Shown here piece by piece: positions 43,955 to 52,955 of a stretch of 64,000 nt of DNA. The notes below the pieces were generated by a model. It saw only the letters and a list, made by a program, of their open reading frames with translations. It was not told the origin of the DNA and made no database searches. The stretch is from Promicromonospora umidemergens (GTDB lineage: Bacteria; Actinomycetota; Actinomycetes; Actinomycetales; Cellulomonadaceae). Numbering within the stretch: position 1 is the stretch's first letter; the number at the start of each line of letters is the position of its first letter. Location: assembly GCF_024171995.1 (NCBI RefSeq), contig NZ_JAMTCT010000015.1:1-64000 (forward strand). The letters are read 5' to 3'. A program made the position numbers and the translations under genes.

Positions 43955-44625
43955 AGCTCGCCGGACAGAGATGGCGCACCCTCGTCAGCACCGTCGCGCT
44001 GGGTGGCAAGCCGTACCGCGTGCTCCGGCCGGCCTTTTCGAAGGCTCACGCGCCGTTGTACGACGGCGCCGAGCGCGGAGCCCCGCAGATCGTCGTAGAC
44101 AAGGCTGCCGCGTTCGAGATCGCCTGCGCATGGTGGCTCGCCGCTCGGTCACCGAACAGCCTGATTCATCTCCCACTGCGCCAAGCAACCGACGAGTGCG
44201 CGTCCTGGACCGAAGGGCGGCCCTCTGACCTTGTACTGATGCACCACAGCCTGCAGTTCCCGGTGAAGCAGTGGAAAGAACTTCGCGGCCGGGCTACCTC
44301 ATGGACTCCGCACACGGTGCGACTGCCCGCACAGCCGTTCCCCGAGATCACTCGGTCAGATCACGACCGCCGATGGCACGACAGCTTCCACGACCATTTG
44401 TTGTGGGAGACCGCCGCGGACACGCTGTTCGTGATCGGGAGTCGCCCCGCGTTCGAGCTGGCTTCCAACCAGGTGCGGGAGCTTGCCGAGGACGGCCCGG
44501 CGCACATGGCCCGAACCCCCGAGGCTCACTGCTGCGCAGAGATCGACATCGGACGAACGTTGCGATACAACCGCCGCAATCCCTCTGAACGGCTTCACAT
44601 TACCTATTGCGAGACTCACCGATGA
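43951..44625 (+). CDS. Hypothetical protein downstream of the HEAT gene
   Basis: 224 residues from ATG 43951. MKLAGQRWRTLVSTVALGGK, then ASWTEGRPSDLVLMHHSLQF and HCCAEIDIGRTLRYN. No recognisable family; several His/Trp near the centre. It overlaps both neighbours by 4 nt. Confidence 0.5.
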   Translation: MKLAGQRWRTLVSTVALGGKPYRVLRPAFSKAHAPLYDGAERGAPQIVVDKAAAFEIACAWWLAARSPNSLIHLPLRQATDECASWTEGRPSDLVLMHHSLQFPVKQWKELRGRATSWTPHTVRLPAQPFPEITRSDHDRRWHDSFHDHLLWETAADTLFVIGSRPAFELASNQVRELAEDGPAHMARTPEAHCCAEIDIGRTLRYNRRNPSERLHITYCETHR

Positions 44626-44816
44626 ATCCTGCGTGGGCGGCCTGGACTCCGGACGATGACAGGGCTGCTCGAATCGCTGACGACCTGCGTCACTCACCGG
44701 GTCACATAGGCACACCTGTTTTCGGCGTGGTCGAGAACAACCCGAAGGCCGCCACGTGGATCGAAAGCCGGATGGAAGCACTCGGCGTCCGCGGCTACGT
44801 TCGGATCACCTCATGA
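44622..44816 (+). CDS. Small hypothetical protein
   Basis: 64 residues from ATG 44622: MNPAWAAWTPDDDRAARIAD, then PVFGVVENNPKAATWIES. Coupled to the previous gene by a 4-nt overlap; family unknown. Confidence 0.45.
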   Translation: MNPAWAAWTPDDDRAARIADDLRHSPGHIGTPVFGVVENNPKAATWIESRMEALGVRGYVRITS

Positions 44817-44826
44817 TCGGAGAACC

Positions 44827-44925
44827 ATGGCAGGCCTTTTGGTAGACGTGGACCTGACTGGCAAGGTTGATCCGTTCGGATATCAGTATTCGCCCAAGCG
44901 CGATCTAGCCTGTGCTCCGGCATGA
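44827..44925 (+). CDS. 32-residue peptide or truncated gene head
   Basis: ATG 44827 with GGAGAACC upstream: MAGLLVDVDLTGKVDPFGYQ, then a short tail. It overlaps the next ATG (ATGA). May be the head of a lost gene. Confidence 0.35.
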   Translation: MAGLLVDVDLTGKVDPFGYQYSPKRDLACAPA

Positions 44926-45401
44926 CCGGCGAGCACGAGGGGTTTCACTACGCCCCGCTCCATAGGAAGCCGGGAGACCCTGAACCCGCTCAGCGGCTAC
45001 CGTTCGACCTGTCCGGCCTGCGGGTGACCGGGACGCTTGCCCTCTGCGACGTCGACAAGACGCCGACGGAAAACGTCGGGCCGAGCATCAGCGTCAAGAT
45101 CACACAGTACGTGCGCCTGTCCGACGAGTCCCTGATACGTCTCGACATGGACCGCGGCGTCACCTCTGTCAGGCACGGAGCCGGCGAGCACGTCTCCTGG
45201 AAGCGCACAGCGCACGACGTGATCACAGAGATCATGGACCTGGTGCAGGGGGACGACGACGACAACCCTGGTACCCATCCATGGGACGAGCTCGCGGAAG
45301 CGGCCCGAATGCGAGGCATCGACGTCGACGGCGCAACACTGAGCGGACTGCCGTACCAGGTCCTGCTCACGGACGAGCTCACCGTCCTGTTCGAGTTCTG
45401 A
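44922..45401 (+). CDS. Hypothetical acidic protein
   Basis: 159 residues. RVTGTLALCDVDKTPTENVG, then QYVRLSDESLIRLDMDRGVT, and LVQGDDDDNPGTHPWDELAE. An acidic, single-domain protein in an immunity-rich stretch; no family recognised. Start ATG 44922 overlaps the small upstream peptide. Confidence 0.5.
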   Translation: MTGEHEGFHYAPLHRKPGDPEPAQRLPFDLSGLRVTGTLALCDVDKTPTENVGPSISVKITQYVRLSDESLIRLDMDRGVTSVRHGAGEHVSWKRTAHDVITEIMDLVQGDDDDNPGTHPWDELAEAARMRGIDVDGATLSGLPYQVLLTDELTVLFEF

Positions 45402-45688
45402 CCTCACCTCCGGCAGGGCGTCTCATGCCATGCGCGCACCGGTGCTCCGCGGCCCGCGCGCCGCGCAAGGCCCAGATTCAGAGATGGCTACCGGCAGTTA
45501 CCTCGCCGTGGCAGTCTCGCGGCCGTGCCGACTCCAGCCGCCCCGTACCAACCTCCGCCGGCTCGAACCTGGCCGTCAGCCGTCGAAGGTGCGGCCCGTG
45601 CCCGGGGCTGCTTTGCGCTGTGTCCGTTCCAGCGATATCTCCGACCAGCATGGCGGCGCGACAGCGCGCATGGTGAAGGATTGCCGCT
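45402..45688. other. Intergenic
   Basis: About 290 bp; short frames without ribosome site. Nothing supported. Confidence 0.35.
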
Positions 45689-46489
45689 GTGACCAGGGTC
45701 TGGCAGGACGAGGATGGGCAGCAGTATGCGATCGCACCAACGACCGACGACGAGGGCGTCCGCGGACGGCGGCTGCTCATCGCAGACGCCGATGGCGACC
45801 TTGATGTGGCGTTGGAGGTCCTGTCCAAGCCGCCAGCGCCCATGCAGGAGATAACCGCGACGTGGCACCGACCCGTACAGCCATTGCTGCTACAGAGGTT
45901 CGCAACCGACGTCGTGACCGAACTGCTCGACGGTGTCGTACGTCGAGGGCAGACCGGGTGGCTGCAGACGAACATCGCGTACGCGTTGTCGTGGGCCGGT
46001 CTGGAGGTCAGCCGCTGGTGGGGCCCGGAATGGCCTCTGGTGGAGGACGGAGCCGCGGGGAACGCCTACTCGGAACCGGACGCCGACGCGGTTCCCTTTG
46101 CGTGGCTGGGTCTGGCGCTCAATACCGGCGACGTCGAGATCGACATCTACCAGGACGACGCCTACTTCGGCCTCTGTTTCGAACCGCAGGCGCGTCGTGT
46201 GCTCACCGACAACGACCCTGGGTACTTCAGGCTCCATGAGTCGCTCCCGTTGCCAATCGGCCGGATAGAACAGGTAAGGGTCACGATCGACACGACGACG
46301 CTGGACGACCCGTTCTCGGACATCGTGCTTGCAGAAGCTGTGCTCATGGTCGGAGGACAACCTGTCCCGCTGATCGCGGCCGAGAACTACGGACCCAACG
46401 AGTGGCACAGGCTGGACGAGTCCGTCGTGATCCTGCGTGATTCGGCAGCGCTGAAGAATCTCGATTGGCACCCGCCTCGACCAGTGTGA
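45689..46489 (+). CDS. Hypothetical protein
   Basis: 266 residues from GTG 45689. LLLQRFATDVVTELLDGVVR, then YALSWAGLEVSRWWGPEWPL and TGDVEIDIYQDDAYFGLCFE. Single-copy alpha/beta protein; position in a toxin/immunity stretch suggests an immunity role but nothing proves it. Confidence 0.45.
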   Translation: MTRVWQDEDGQQYAIAPTTDDEGVRGRRLLIADADGDLDVALEVLSKPPAPMQEITATWHRPVQPLLLQRFATDVVTELLDGVVRRGQTGWLQTNIAYALSWAGLEVSRWWGPEWPLVEDGAAGNAYSEPDADAVPFAWLGLALNTGDVEIDIYQDDAYFGLCFEPQARRVLTDNDPGYFRLHESLPLPIGRIEQVRVTIDTTTLDDPFSDIVLAEAVLMVGGQPVPLIAAENYGPNEWHRLDESVVILRDSAALKNLDWHPPRPV

Positions 46490-46609
46490 ACGCGGAGGTG
46501 ACGGACGTGGGACCTGCTTCGGTCCTCCAAGTGCACGACCACCGCACTTCGCTACCGGGCCGCTCGCGGGAAGCCGGGACGCTCGTCCACGGGAGCGGGA
46601 ACCCTCATG

Positions 46610-47170
46610 TCACCAGGCGAGCCTCTGAACACCGAAGAACGCCTTCGCTTCTCTCTCAGATGCTGTCGCCCTCTCCACACCAATGCATTGTGTCGTTCGA
46701 AGGTTCGGCCATTCGCCCTGGTAGAGATCATCCAGGCACTCGACCAAAGACTGACGGGCCAAAGCAGCGTGCCGTCCGCCTCCGAGCCGTTCGAGATGGT
46801 CGAACGCATCGATCCCGGCTCTGCAGAACGCTTCGAAGAACGTGCACTTGTCGGCGACTGCCCGGCACCGGTCCTCACCACGCCCACAGACCACGACCAC
46901 CAGATCATCAGCCTGGAGTGCGATCCCGACCGGGATCGGCTGGTCGGGGAATGACGCCGTCGCGTACGACGCGCCCTTGCCGATCGCGGTGACCAAGCCG
47001 GCCAGGTGCATCCACAGTGGTTCGATGTCGTCCCACGACTCTGGCCCGATGACCGTGTGCCCGTTGACCACCAGAAGGACCGCGCCGCCCTCGTACCCGC
47101 TCCAGTTCTTGGGCACCGGAGACTCCTCGATCGGCACGAACTCGCGGTCGACAGACAAGTAGGTCCGCAT
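46610..47170 (-). CDS. Hypothetical immunity-like protein
   Basis: 186 residues from ATG 47170: MRTYLSVDREFVPIEESPVP, then LLVVNGHTVIGPESWDDIEP and QPIPVGIALQADDLVVVV. Looks like a small single-domain protein; no family recognised. Confidence 0.5.
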   Translation of the reverse strand: MRTYLSVDREFVPIEESPVPKNWSGYEGGAVLLVVNGHTVIGPESWDDIEPLWMHLAGLVTAIGKGASYATASFPDQPIPVGIALQADDLVVVVCGRGEDRCRAVADKCTFFEAFCRAGIDAFDHLERLGGGRHAALARQSLVECLDDLYQGEWPNLRTTQCIGVERATASEREAKAFFGVQRLAW

Positions 47171-47324
47171 CTCGACGGTACCGAGCCAGGGCCGTCGGCG
47201 ATCTGGTCTCATCGAGAGTCCATCCGTGTCGTCACGCGCAAATGGTGAGCTGGAATCTGCGGGGCACCCACCGTGAGTTCGTCAGCGACGGGCTTCGCGA
47301 ACGCCATCGGCTCCCTATGCCTGA

Positions 47325-48458
47325 TCATGCCCGTGCCGCCCGGAATCTTTGCTGAAGATCTTGCGCCACGGCGAGTAGCTCCTCGAATGCCTCGGTAGCC
47401 CATGTCGGCGGAGTCACCGGCGGAGCGCCACCAAGGTGGGCGATCGCAGCCGCCACGATCTCGAACGACTGGTCCCGACGGGGCACATCGACGATCCGGT
47501 CAAGGTAGGTCTCCATCGCTCCGATGGCATCCGGCCCGGTCAACAGCGCGCTGACAGCCGCAAGCGGCAGCGCTGAGTCATCCCGGTTCGACCCGGCCAT
47601 ACCGACAAGGACGGCCTCGTGGCCCTCCTCCCTCGGCACAGCCAGGGCGAACCATGCACCCATGGCCATCCGCCGCCAGTCCCCTGTGCTCAGCAGCCAT
47701 TGCACCTCGTCGGCCGTGACCTTAGCGCTCGCCCGTACGAGGGACCGTTCCACCCGGGGCAGGTACGCAGTGGAGTTGGCACCACTCATCTGGAAGTAGA
47801 ACGGCACGACGAATCGCCGATCGATCCGCTGTGATCCGCGCCGTTCGGGCCAGCTATTCCGGCGGACCTCGGCGGGGTCCTGTCCGAGCTCACGCACCAC
47901 GCGATCGATGTCGTTGTCCGCCCCGTTCGGCTTCGGCGAGTATCGCGGGGAGACCGCCAGCTGTCGCAACCCGTCAGACAGCCAGACCACGTCCCAATTG
48001 TTCGCGATGCCGATCTGCGCCCGGCCAGCGTCAATCTGCAAGCCCGCCCGAGACATCGACCACCGCGGTCCCGCTTCGTTCCTACCGCTCCACAGCTCGA
48101 CCCTGTCCGCGAGCACGACCAGCGCTGCCGGGCTCCCGCCGGACGCGTTCGGTCCGACTGCCTGCAGGCCGAGCTCCTTGCCCAACACACGAGAAGGTGC
48201 GAGTGCCACGGCTGGGATCACGGTGCCATCGGGACGCAGCTTCGACGCGTGCCCCATCACCTGGCCGATCTGCCGGGTCAGCCGCCCCAGGAGCGGGATC
48301 AGCCCCACGGGCGCGACGATCATCGACAGAATGAGAACGAGCCAGTGGGGCAGCCCGGCTACGTCCGCCAGCAGGAGAAGGAACACCAGCGCGGCGAGCA
48401 AGGCCACGACCCAGACGGCGATCATTCGATTCGCCGTCCAGAAGAAGTTCGACCGCAC
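47325..48458 (-). CDS. Two-TM hypothetical protein
   Basis: 377 residues from GTG 48458; an open frame to 48713 is unlikely to be translated. VRSNFFWTANRM leads into two close membrane helices (IAVWVVALLAALVFLLLLAD, then WLVLILSMIVAPVGLIPLL). The rest is a cytoplasmic domain, ending FEELLAVAQDLQQRFRAA. Function unknown; may be an immunity-type membrane protein. Confidence 0.5.
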   Translation of the reverse strand: MRSNFFWTANRMIAVWVVALLAALVFLLLLADVAGLPHWLVLILSMIVAPVGLIPLLGRLTRQIGQVMGHASKLRPDGTVIPAVALAPSRVLGKELGLQAVGPNASGGSPAALVVLADRVELWSGRNEAGPRWSMSRAGLQIDAGRAQIGIANNWDVVWLSDGLRQLAVSPRYSPKPNGADNDIDRVVRELGQDPAEVRRNSWPERRGSQRIDRRFVVPFYFQMSGANSTAYLPRVERSLVRASAKVTADEVQWLLSTGDWRRMAMGAWFALAVPREEGHEAVLVGMAGSNRDDSALPLAAVSALLTGPDAIGAMETYLDRIVDVPRRDQSFEIVAAAIAHLGGAPPVTPPTWATEAFEELLAVAQDLQQRFRAARA

Positions 48459-48752
48459 GCCCACACCGCCTCTCTGCCGCGTCGCCAGCGCGAGTCTGCC
48501 ATCGCGCCCAGCGCCCGCAGAACCATCCGACTCGGGAATCACCCTGCACACCTGCTTCCCAAACCCCTTTGGGAGACCACCGATGTGCACCAACACCCAC
48601 GCTCGCGACCAGGAACTGTGTGCGCGGGTGCGACGAACCAGTAGTGGTCCATGCGCCTGACCACCGCGCTTACGGTTCGCAGCGACCCCAGGCCCGTACG
48701 GGTCAGGTGTCAACCATCCCTGTGTCAGGTCCCAGCGAAGCCGAGGCGCCCT

Positions 48753-49040
48753 CTATCGGCCGTCAAGCACGCTCAAAATGCTCTCAAGCCAGTCACGCGT
48801 CGTGACACCATCCCGGCGTGGATCGTAGGCGGCACCCGCCGCCGTAAGCCAGGCCGCATCCAAGACCGCGTCATCAGACATCTGCGCAAGCAGCCCGACG
48901 ATCTCGCGTCGAAGCCCGCTTATGGTGCCCTCCCCCTCAGAAGCACGGAACTTTCGCACGACCTCAATTGGTGCACTCGCTTCGAGATCATAATCCGCGT
49001 GAAAATAGGTAGATCCCAGATATCGCAATTCTTCCATCAA
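48753..49040 (-). CDS. CdiI-type contact-dependent inhibition immunity protein
   Basis: 95 residues. LRYLGSTYFHADYDLE, then ISGLRREIVGLLAQMSDDAV and AAYDPRRDGVTTRDWLE match CdiI_2-like immunity proteins (small helical bundle). It binds and neutralises a toxin tip; the cognate toxin is not nearby, so it is an orphan immunity gene. Confidence 0.7.
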   Translation of the reverse strand: MMEELRYLGSTYFHADYDLEASAPIEVVRKFRASEGEGTISGLRREIVGLLAQMSDDAVLDAAWLTAAGAAYDPRRDGVTTRDWLESILSVLDGR

Positions 49041-49072
49041 CCATCTGCCAATCTAGGGAATGAAGGCACAAT

Positions 49073-49420
49073 GTGATAACCGTCCGGCATCAACCGTTCG
49101 TCGACTACCTCATCCAGGAACTCAGTGAGAACTCGGCTTCAAGTACAAGCTTGCCGAGCTCGAAGTGGTCCTGGTCAAGGCTGGATCTACCTGGAAGGTC
49201 GAGGCCCGCGAAGGGTACCCGGGCCTGGAGCGGCGAGTTCGTTGGGTGTGCCGAAGGCTGCCGAACGCGTCATGGCGAACAGCTCTTCCGCGGCGACATC
49301 CTGTCGCAGGGGTGGCACGCGGCGTTCGACGTGAACCAGGACCGTCCAAGGCGTACGACAGGGCACTCAAGGCTGTCGATGCGTCGATGAGGTCGAAGGT
49401 GTCGCCCAGAGATGATGACG
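49073..49420 (+). pseudogene. Multiply frameshifted gene remnant
   Basis: VDYLIQELSENS, then (next frame) FKYKLAELEVVLVKAGSTWK, then YPGLERRV, then in other frames AWHAAFDVN-like and PSKAYDRALKAVDASM. These are successive parts of one actinobacterial family of unknown function. At least three frame changes; dead. Confidence 0.5.
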
Positions 49421-49469
49421 GCTTGACCAAGATGAAGAACGTACGCCGACATCGTTGGTGTTGCTGGGG

Positions 49470-49670
49470 GTGGTGCAGACGCTTATCGCGGCCAGCCAGA
49501 CCGGCACGCCGACGCCGCCGAGCACTTTCACGTGTCCGTCAAGACGCTGCGCCGCCGAATCGCAGACGGCACCATCGCGGGCTACCGAGTAGGCCGGCTC
49601 ATCCGGGTCGACCTCGATGAGCTGACGCAGAGCCTTGTTGGCGCGATCCCCTCAGCGCGTTCCGTGTGAA
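49470..49670 (+). pseudogene. Excisionase (MerR-like HTH) remnant, copy 1
   Basis: HFHVSVKTLRRRIADGTIAG, then YRVGRLIRVDLDELTQ, is an excisionase-type winged helix. The N-terminal part (VQTLIAASQ from GTG 49473) lies in the neighbouring frame, so the gene is frameshifted near 49510. Copy 2, nearly identical over about 105 bp, is at 51885-52059. Confidence 0.6.
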
Positions 49671-49985
49671 CCCCGGACCGATCGCGGCAGCGCGGACCGT
49701 GCGACCGCAGCGGCTGGACCTCCTCGCGAGGGAGGTCCAGACACTCGAGCATCAAGCGGCCCTGCCCCTTTTGGACTTTGCACGCTCCACCTCCAGCCGG
49801 ATCTCCTCCCCCGCCGTCACACTCATCCGGGCAGCGAGCTCGATGTCCCGAGCCATCGTCGCCTTCTGGTAGCGCAGCACCACCGTCACGTCGGAGTGCC
49901 CACAACGACGCATGACCTCGGCCGAGGTCGCCACCTCCTGCGCAATCCGGGTCAGCCCCGTGTGCCTCAGGCCATGGAACCTATA
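49515..49985. repeat. Direct repeat A1 (excisionase-integrase remnant)
   Basis: Nearly identical to 51908-52360 in the same orientation, offset about 2.39 kb. The pair brackets the IS630 piece, the methyltransferase fragment and the orphan toxin/immunity cassette. Confidence 0.65.
49752..49985 (-). pseudogene. Tyrosine integrase C-terminal fragment, copy 1
   Basis: GYRFHGLRHTGLTRIAQE, then RRCGHSDVTVVLRYQKATMA: the H-x-x-R, H/W-position and catalytic Tyr of tyrosine recombinases. Convergent with the excisionase remnant. The N-terminal part is missing; an IS630 piece follows. Confidence 0.65.
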
Positions 49986-50019
49986 GCCGCTCCCAGCCTG
50001 TGCTGCCGATGATGCCCGG

Positions 50020-50480
50020 GACCCGCAGCATGTGACCCACGACTACGTCCGGGCCGGCACCACGGCCCTGCTCGCCGCCCTGGAGATCGCCTCCGGCAAG
50101 GATGATCGGCTCGCTGCACCGCCTTCACCGGGCCGAGGACCCTGGGCAAGCAGACTCGCGCCGACCTGGACATCCACCTCGTGCCGGACAACTACGCCAC
50201 GCACAAGACGCCGGCGGTCCGGACCTGGATCGTGGCCCATCCGCGGTTCCACCTGCGCTTCACCCCGACCGGGTCCTCCTGGCCCAACCTCGTCGAGAGA
50301 TGGTTCGCCGAGCTGACGAACACGCAGATCCGCCGCGGCGTCCACAAGTCTGTCCAGACCCTGGAGAAGGACATCCGCGACTGGATCGCGACCTGGAACA
50401 CCGGCCCACGGCCCTACGCCTGGGCCAAGACCGCCGACGAGATCCTCGAACGACTCGCCGGATATGAACAAGACTCCTGA
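50020..50480 (+). pseudogene. IS630-family transposase C-terminal fragment
   Basis: THDYVRAGTTALLAALEIAS, then after a shift and deletion DIHLVPDNYATHKTPAVRTW, then GSSWPNLVERWFAELTNTQI and TLEKDIRDWIATWN. This is the DDE_3 C-terminus; the catalytic E is in ERWF. Frameshifted and without ends. Confidence 0.65.
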
Positions 50481-50482
50481 CT

Positions 50483-50942
50483 CACTAGGTCATGGTGTGT
50501 TCGACCGGATCATGGTTACCGTCTCTCCCTGGCCCCTGCCCCGGCCTGGATCGAGCAGCTCGCGCCCGACGGGGTCCTGGGTCGTCCCGCTCCAGTCGCA
50601 CCAGGGCTGCAACGCAGCATCGCGTTCCGCCATCTCAGAGTCGACCGCGCCAGGCGGCTTCGTCACCCCCTGCAGGGCGCGGTGTTGTTCGACCCGCCGT
50701 CGACCCTGCTGACGGGCCCATCTGGCAAGCCGGTCACGTTCAAGTTCACCAACGAGATCCCCAAGCCGTTCGAGGTATCGGACCCTGTCCTGGCCTCCGA
50801 CCCGGTCGAGGCATGGTCAGGGGTGATCTACAAGAACCGCACCATCTGGCTCGACCTACTCACCTACCTCCTGGTCCAGCCGGGCGCCTGCGCGATGGAA
50901 GCCAAGGACCCCGCAGACCGCGGCTCGGACATGTCGGGCCGC
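50483..50942 (+). pseudogene. Partial second copy of the FxLD-type methyltransferase
   Basis: GVFDRIMVTVSPW, then (next frame) LFDPPSTLLTGPSGKPVTF, then GVIYKNRTIWLDLLTYLLVQ, nearly identical to residues 160-320 of the gene at 34474. Frameshifted near 50560-50680. Abuts the IS630 remnant on one side and the immunity-gene duplication on the other. Confidence 0.75.
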
Positions 50943-51880
50943 CCCGTTACGGACACGAGCGGTTTATGACCCCGCCGTCACTCTACGAAGATGGGCTCGG
51001 AGTCACCGTCCTCGAAACGATGGGCCGGCTGTCAAGGTGCCGTGAGCAACGCGGAGACCATGGTGATCCGGTCCTGCGCGTCGAACTCCAGGTGCAGGTA
51101 CTGGTCGTTCGCCTCGTATCGCAGGAAAGTGGGACCGGTCCGCTCCGGAACGCCGAAGTGCTCCTCAACCTCGGAGCGGGTGGCCGTCAGCGGCAGGCCC
51201 TCGACGAGGTCGGCCAGCCGTGGGTACGGGTCGTACCCAGACTCCTCGGTGTCAGGCTGCACCCGCACCATGAAGGACGTGAGCACGTCGTCCGTGAAGT
51301 GCACGTCGGTGCCGGTAGATCGGAAGACCAGGTAGGTCGAGGTCTCGTCGCCCCAGTCGAGCTCCGTGGTCTCCATGCCGGAGCCCAGCAAGACGAGCGC
51401 GTCGAGGATCCGGGCGTCTCCCTTGCGTAGCCCGAGCACGCTCAGCATCACGGCGATGTCGCCCGTGACCGTTGCCATCCGATCCCTCGTCCCTGATTGG
51501 CTGTTCGCAGTTTATCGATCGCCGCGGCCACGTCCTGGGGCGAGAATCCGGCAGCGATCAGGTTCTTGGTCTGGGTGGCGTAGTCCCGCGCGGCGGCCTT
51601 GCCCAGATCGGCGGCATCTCCCGCGATCTTCGCGGGAGTGTTCTTACCCTTGTAAGTGTCTCCCGCACGGTGCACATCCTTGGGGACCTCGATCGTGTAG
51701 CCCTCGTTGTGGATCTTCAGCTCCTCGTCCCTGCTCAGCGAACGGCCGAGCCTGGTCTCCTCGGCCTTCCTCAGGGCTGCTGACGACGGGATGTGGTCGT
51801 GCTCGAGACCGTCGCGGACCTTTTCGATCTTCTTCAGGTCCTTGAGCTGTCCGTCGTCGAGCGCCCAACGCCCGCCCATC
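50935..51880. repeat. Duplicated toxin-tip/immunity segment, copy 2
   Basis: Partner of 38934-39800, same orientation. Confidence 0.65.
51032..51478 (-). CDS. Orphan immunity protein (copy 2)
   Basis: 148 residues from ATG 51478. MATVTGDIAVMLSVLGLRKG, then FGVPERTGPTFLRYEANDQY and a C-terminus ending LLTAP. Clear paralogue of the 39031-39477 product, sharing almost all strongly conserved positions. It follows an orphan toxin tip; the toxin frame now reads 30 nt into this gene because its stop was lost. Confidence 0.7.
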   Translation of the reverse strand: MATVTGDIAVMLSVLGLRKGDARILDALVLLGSGMETTELDWGDETSTYLVFRSTGTDVHFTDDVLTSFMVRVQPDTEESGYDPYPRLADLVEGLPLTATRSEVEEHFGVPERTGPTFLRYEANDQYLHLEFDAQDRITMVSALLTAP

Positions 51881-51924
51881 CCACTCGCTTGATCCCGTTG
51901 GCCGGCGCCGCCGCCCACTTTCAC
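51448..51924 (-). CDS. Orphan toxin-tip cassette (HNH-like)
   Basis: Frame of 158 residues; the homologous part begins ALDDGQLKDLKKIEK and runs through LEHDHIPSSAALRKAEETRL, then VPKDVHRAGDTYKGKN, to DKLRTANQGRGIG. This is the C-terminal tip of the toxin at 39477-41246 without its delivery and HINT domains. It starts precisely after the position of the HINT-domain end in the full toxin. There is no start codon that makes sense by itself; it is a silent cassette that could be recombined onto a full toxin. Confidence 0.65.
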   Translation of the reverse strand: MKVGGGAGQRDQASGMGGRWALDDGQLKDLKKIEKVRDGLEHDHIPSSAALRKAEETRLGRSLSRDEELKIHNEGYTIEVPKDVHRAGDTYKGKNTPAKIAGDAADLGKAAARDYATQTKNLIAAGFSPQDVAAAIDKLRTANQGRGIGWQRSRATSP

Positions 51925-52059
51925 GTGTCCGTCAAGACGCTGCGCCGCCGAATCGCAGACGGCACCATCGCGGGCTACCGAGTAGGCCGGCTCATTCGGG
52001 TCGACCTCGATGAACTGACACAGAATGTGGTCACGATCCCGTCAGCACGTTCCGTGTGA
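51885..52059 (+). pseudogene. Excisionase remnant, copy 2
   Basis: LIPLAGAAAHFHVSVKTLRR, then ADGTIAGYRVGRLIRVDLDE: a near-perfect copy of the remnant at 49470-49670. This copy keeps the N-terminal helix in frame. No clear ATG; the TTG at 51890 may start it. Confidence 0.6.
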
Positions 52060-52360
52060 ATCCGGACCGATCCCGGCAGCGCACACCGCGCGACCACAGC
52101 AGCTGGACCTCGCGAGGAAGGCCCAGCCGCTCGACCAGCAAGCAGCCCTGTCCCTTTCGGACTCTGCACGGTCCTTCTCCAGCCGGATCTCCTCCCCCGC
52201 CGTCACACTCATCCGCGCGGCGAGCTCGATGTCTCGGGCCATCGTCGCCTTCTGGTACCGCAGCACCACCGTCACGTCGGAATGCCCACCACGCCGCATG
52301 AGCTCGGCCAGGGTCGCTCCCCCCTGCGCAATCCGGGTCAGCCCTCTGGCGCTGCCGGGC
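51908..52360. repeat. Direct repeat A2 (excisionase-integrase remnant)
   Basis: Second copy of the repeat at 49515-49985, same orientation. Confidence 0.65.
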
Positions 52361-52610
52361 ATGCCTGTTTGATCCCACCGAGGCCCTTGGTCGCCACGTA
52401 GATGCGCCCCTCGCCCGGGTGAACGTCCCCGACCGTCATGCCCAGCGGCTCCGAAGCCCGAGCCCCGCTGGACAGGAACATGCTGAACAGGGCCCTGTCC
52501 CTGTTGCATTCGAGCCTGGCGAACAGGTCGTCCAGGACGTTGTTCGATCCCCGCAAGTCTTCATGGACGCAGACACGACGGAGTTTCGAGTTCACCCTTC
52601 TGAGCCCATG
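52042..52610 (-). pseudogene. Tyrosine integrase remnant, copy 2
   Basis: One frame gives NNVLDDLFARLECNRDRALF, then SSGARASEPLGMTVGDVHPG (mid part). The other frame gives GLTRIAQGGATLAELMRRGGH, then VTVVLRYQKATMARDIELA. The two are joined by a deletion removing the region with the conserved box around HGLRH. C-terminal part about 90% identical to 49752-49985. Dead. Confidence 0.6.
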
Positions 52611-52642
52611 ACGTGCCTCGCGCAAGCCGCGACGATGCTGCC

Positions 52643-52945
52643 ATGGACTCCATCCAAGCCTCAGTTGCCGCCGCCACACCGCGCGACCCAGACGGGCCAG
52701 AAACCTTCGACGACGCGCTGAAGTTGTTCGGACTGGACGACGCATGGCTGCGCGACTGGATCGTCGCGACTCTGGATTCGCTGTATGACCGCACCGGCTG
52801 GGAGAGCGCCGTGTTCTGGATTCCCCCGTACAAGGGCTACGTCGCGGTCGGGCATCCTCGAGTCCGCACCGCGTACGTCCGTCGCGCCAGCATCCAGTAC
52901 CCAGATCGAGATGATTGGCCGATCATCCGATACCCGAGTCGGTGA
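52643..52945 (+). CDS. Hypothetical protein
   Basis: 100 residues from ATG 52643 (an in-frame ATG at 52613 is possible). MDSIQASVAAATPRDPDGPE, then DDALKLFGLDDAWLRDWIVA and WIPPYKGYVAVGHPRVRTAY. Unrecognised; next to the integrase remnant. Confidence 0.45.
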   Translation: MDSIQASVAAATPRDPDGPETFDDALKLFGLDDAWLRDWIVATLDSLYDRTGWESAVFWIPPYKGYVAVGHPRVRTAYVRRASIQYPDRDDWPIIRYPSR

Positions 52946-52955
52946 GCTGCTGGTG

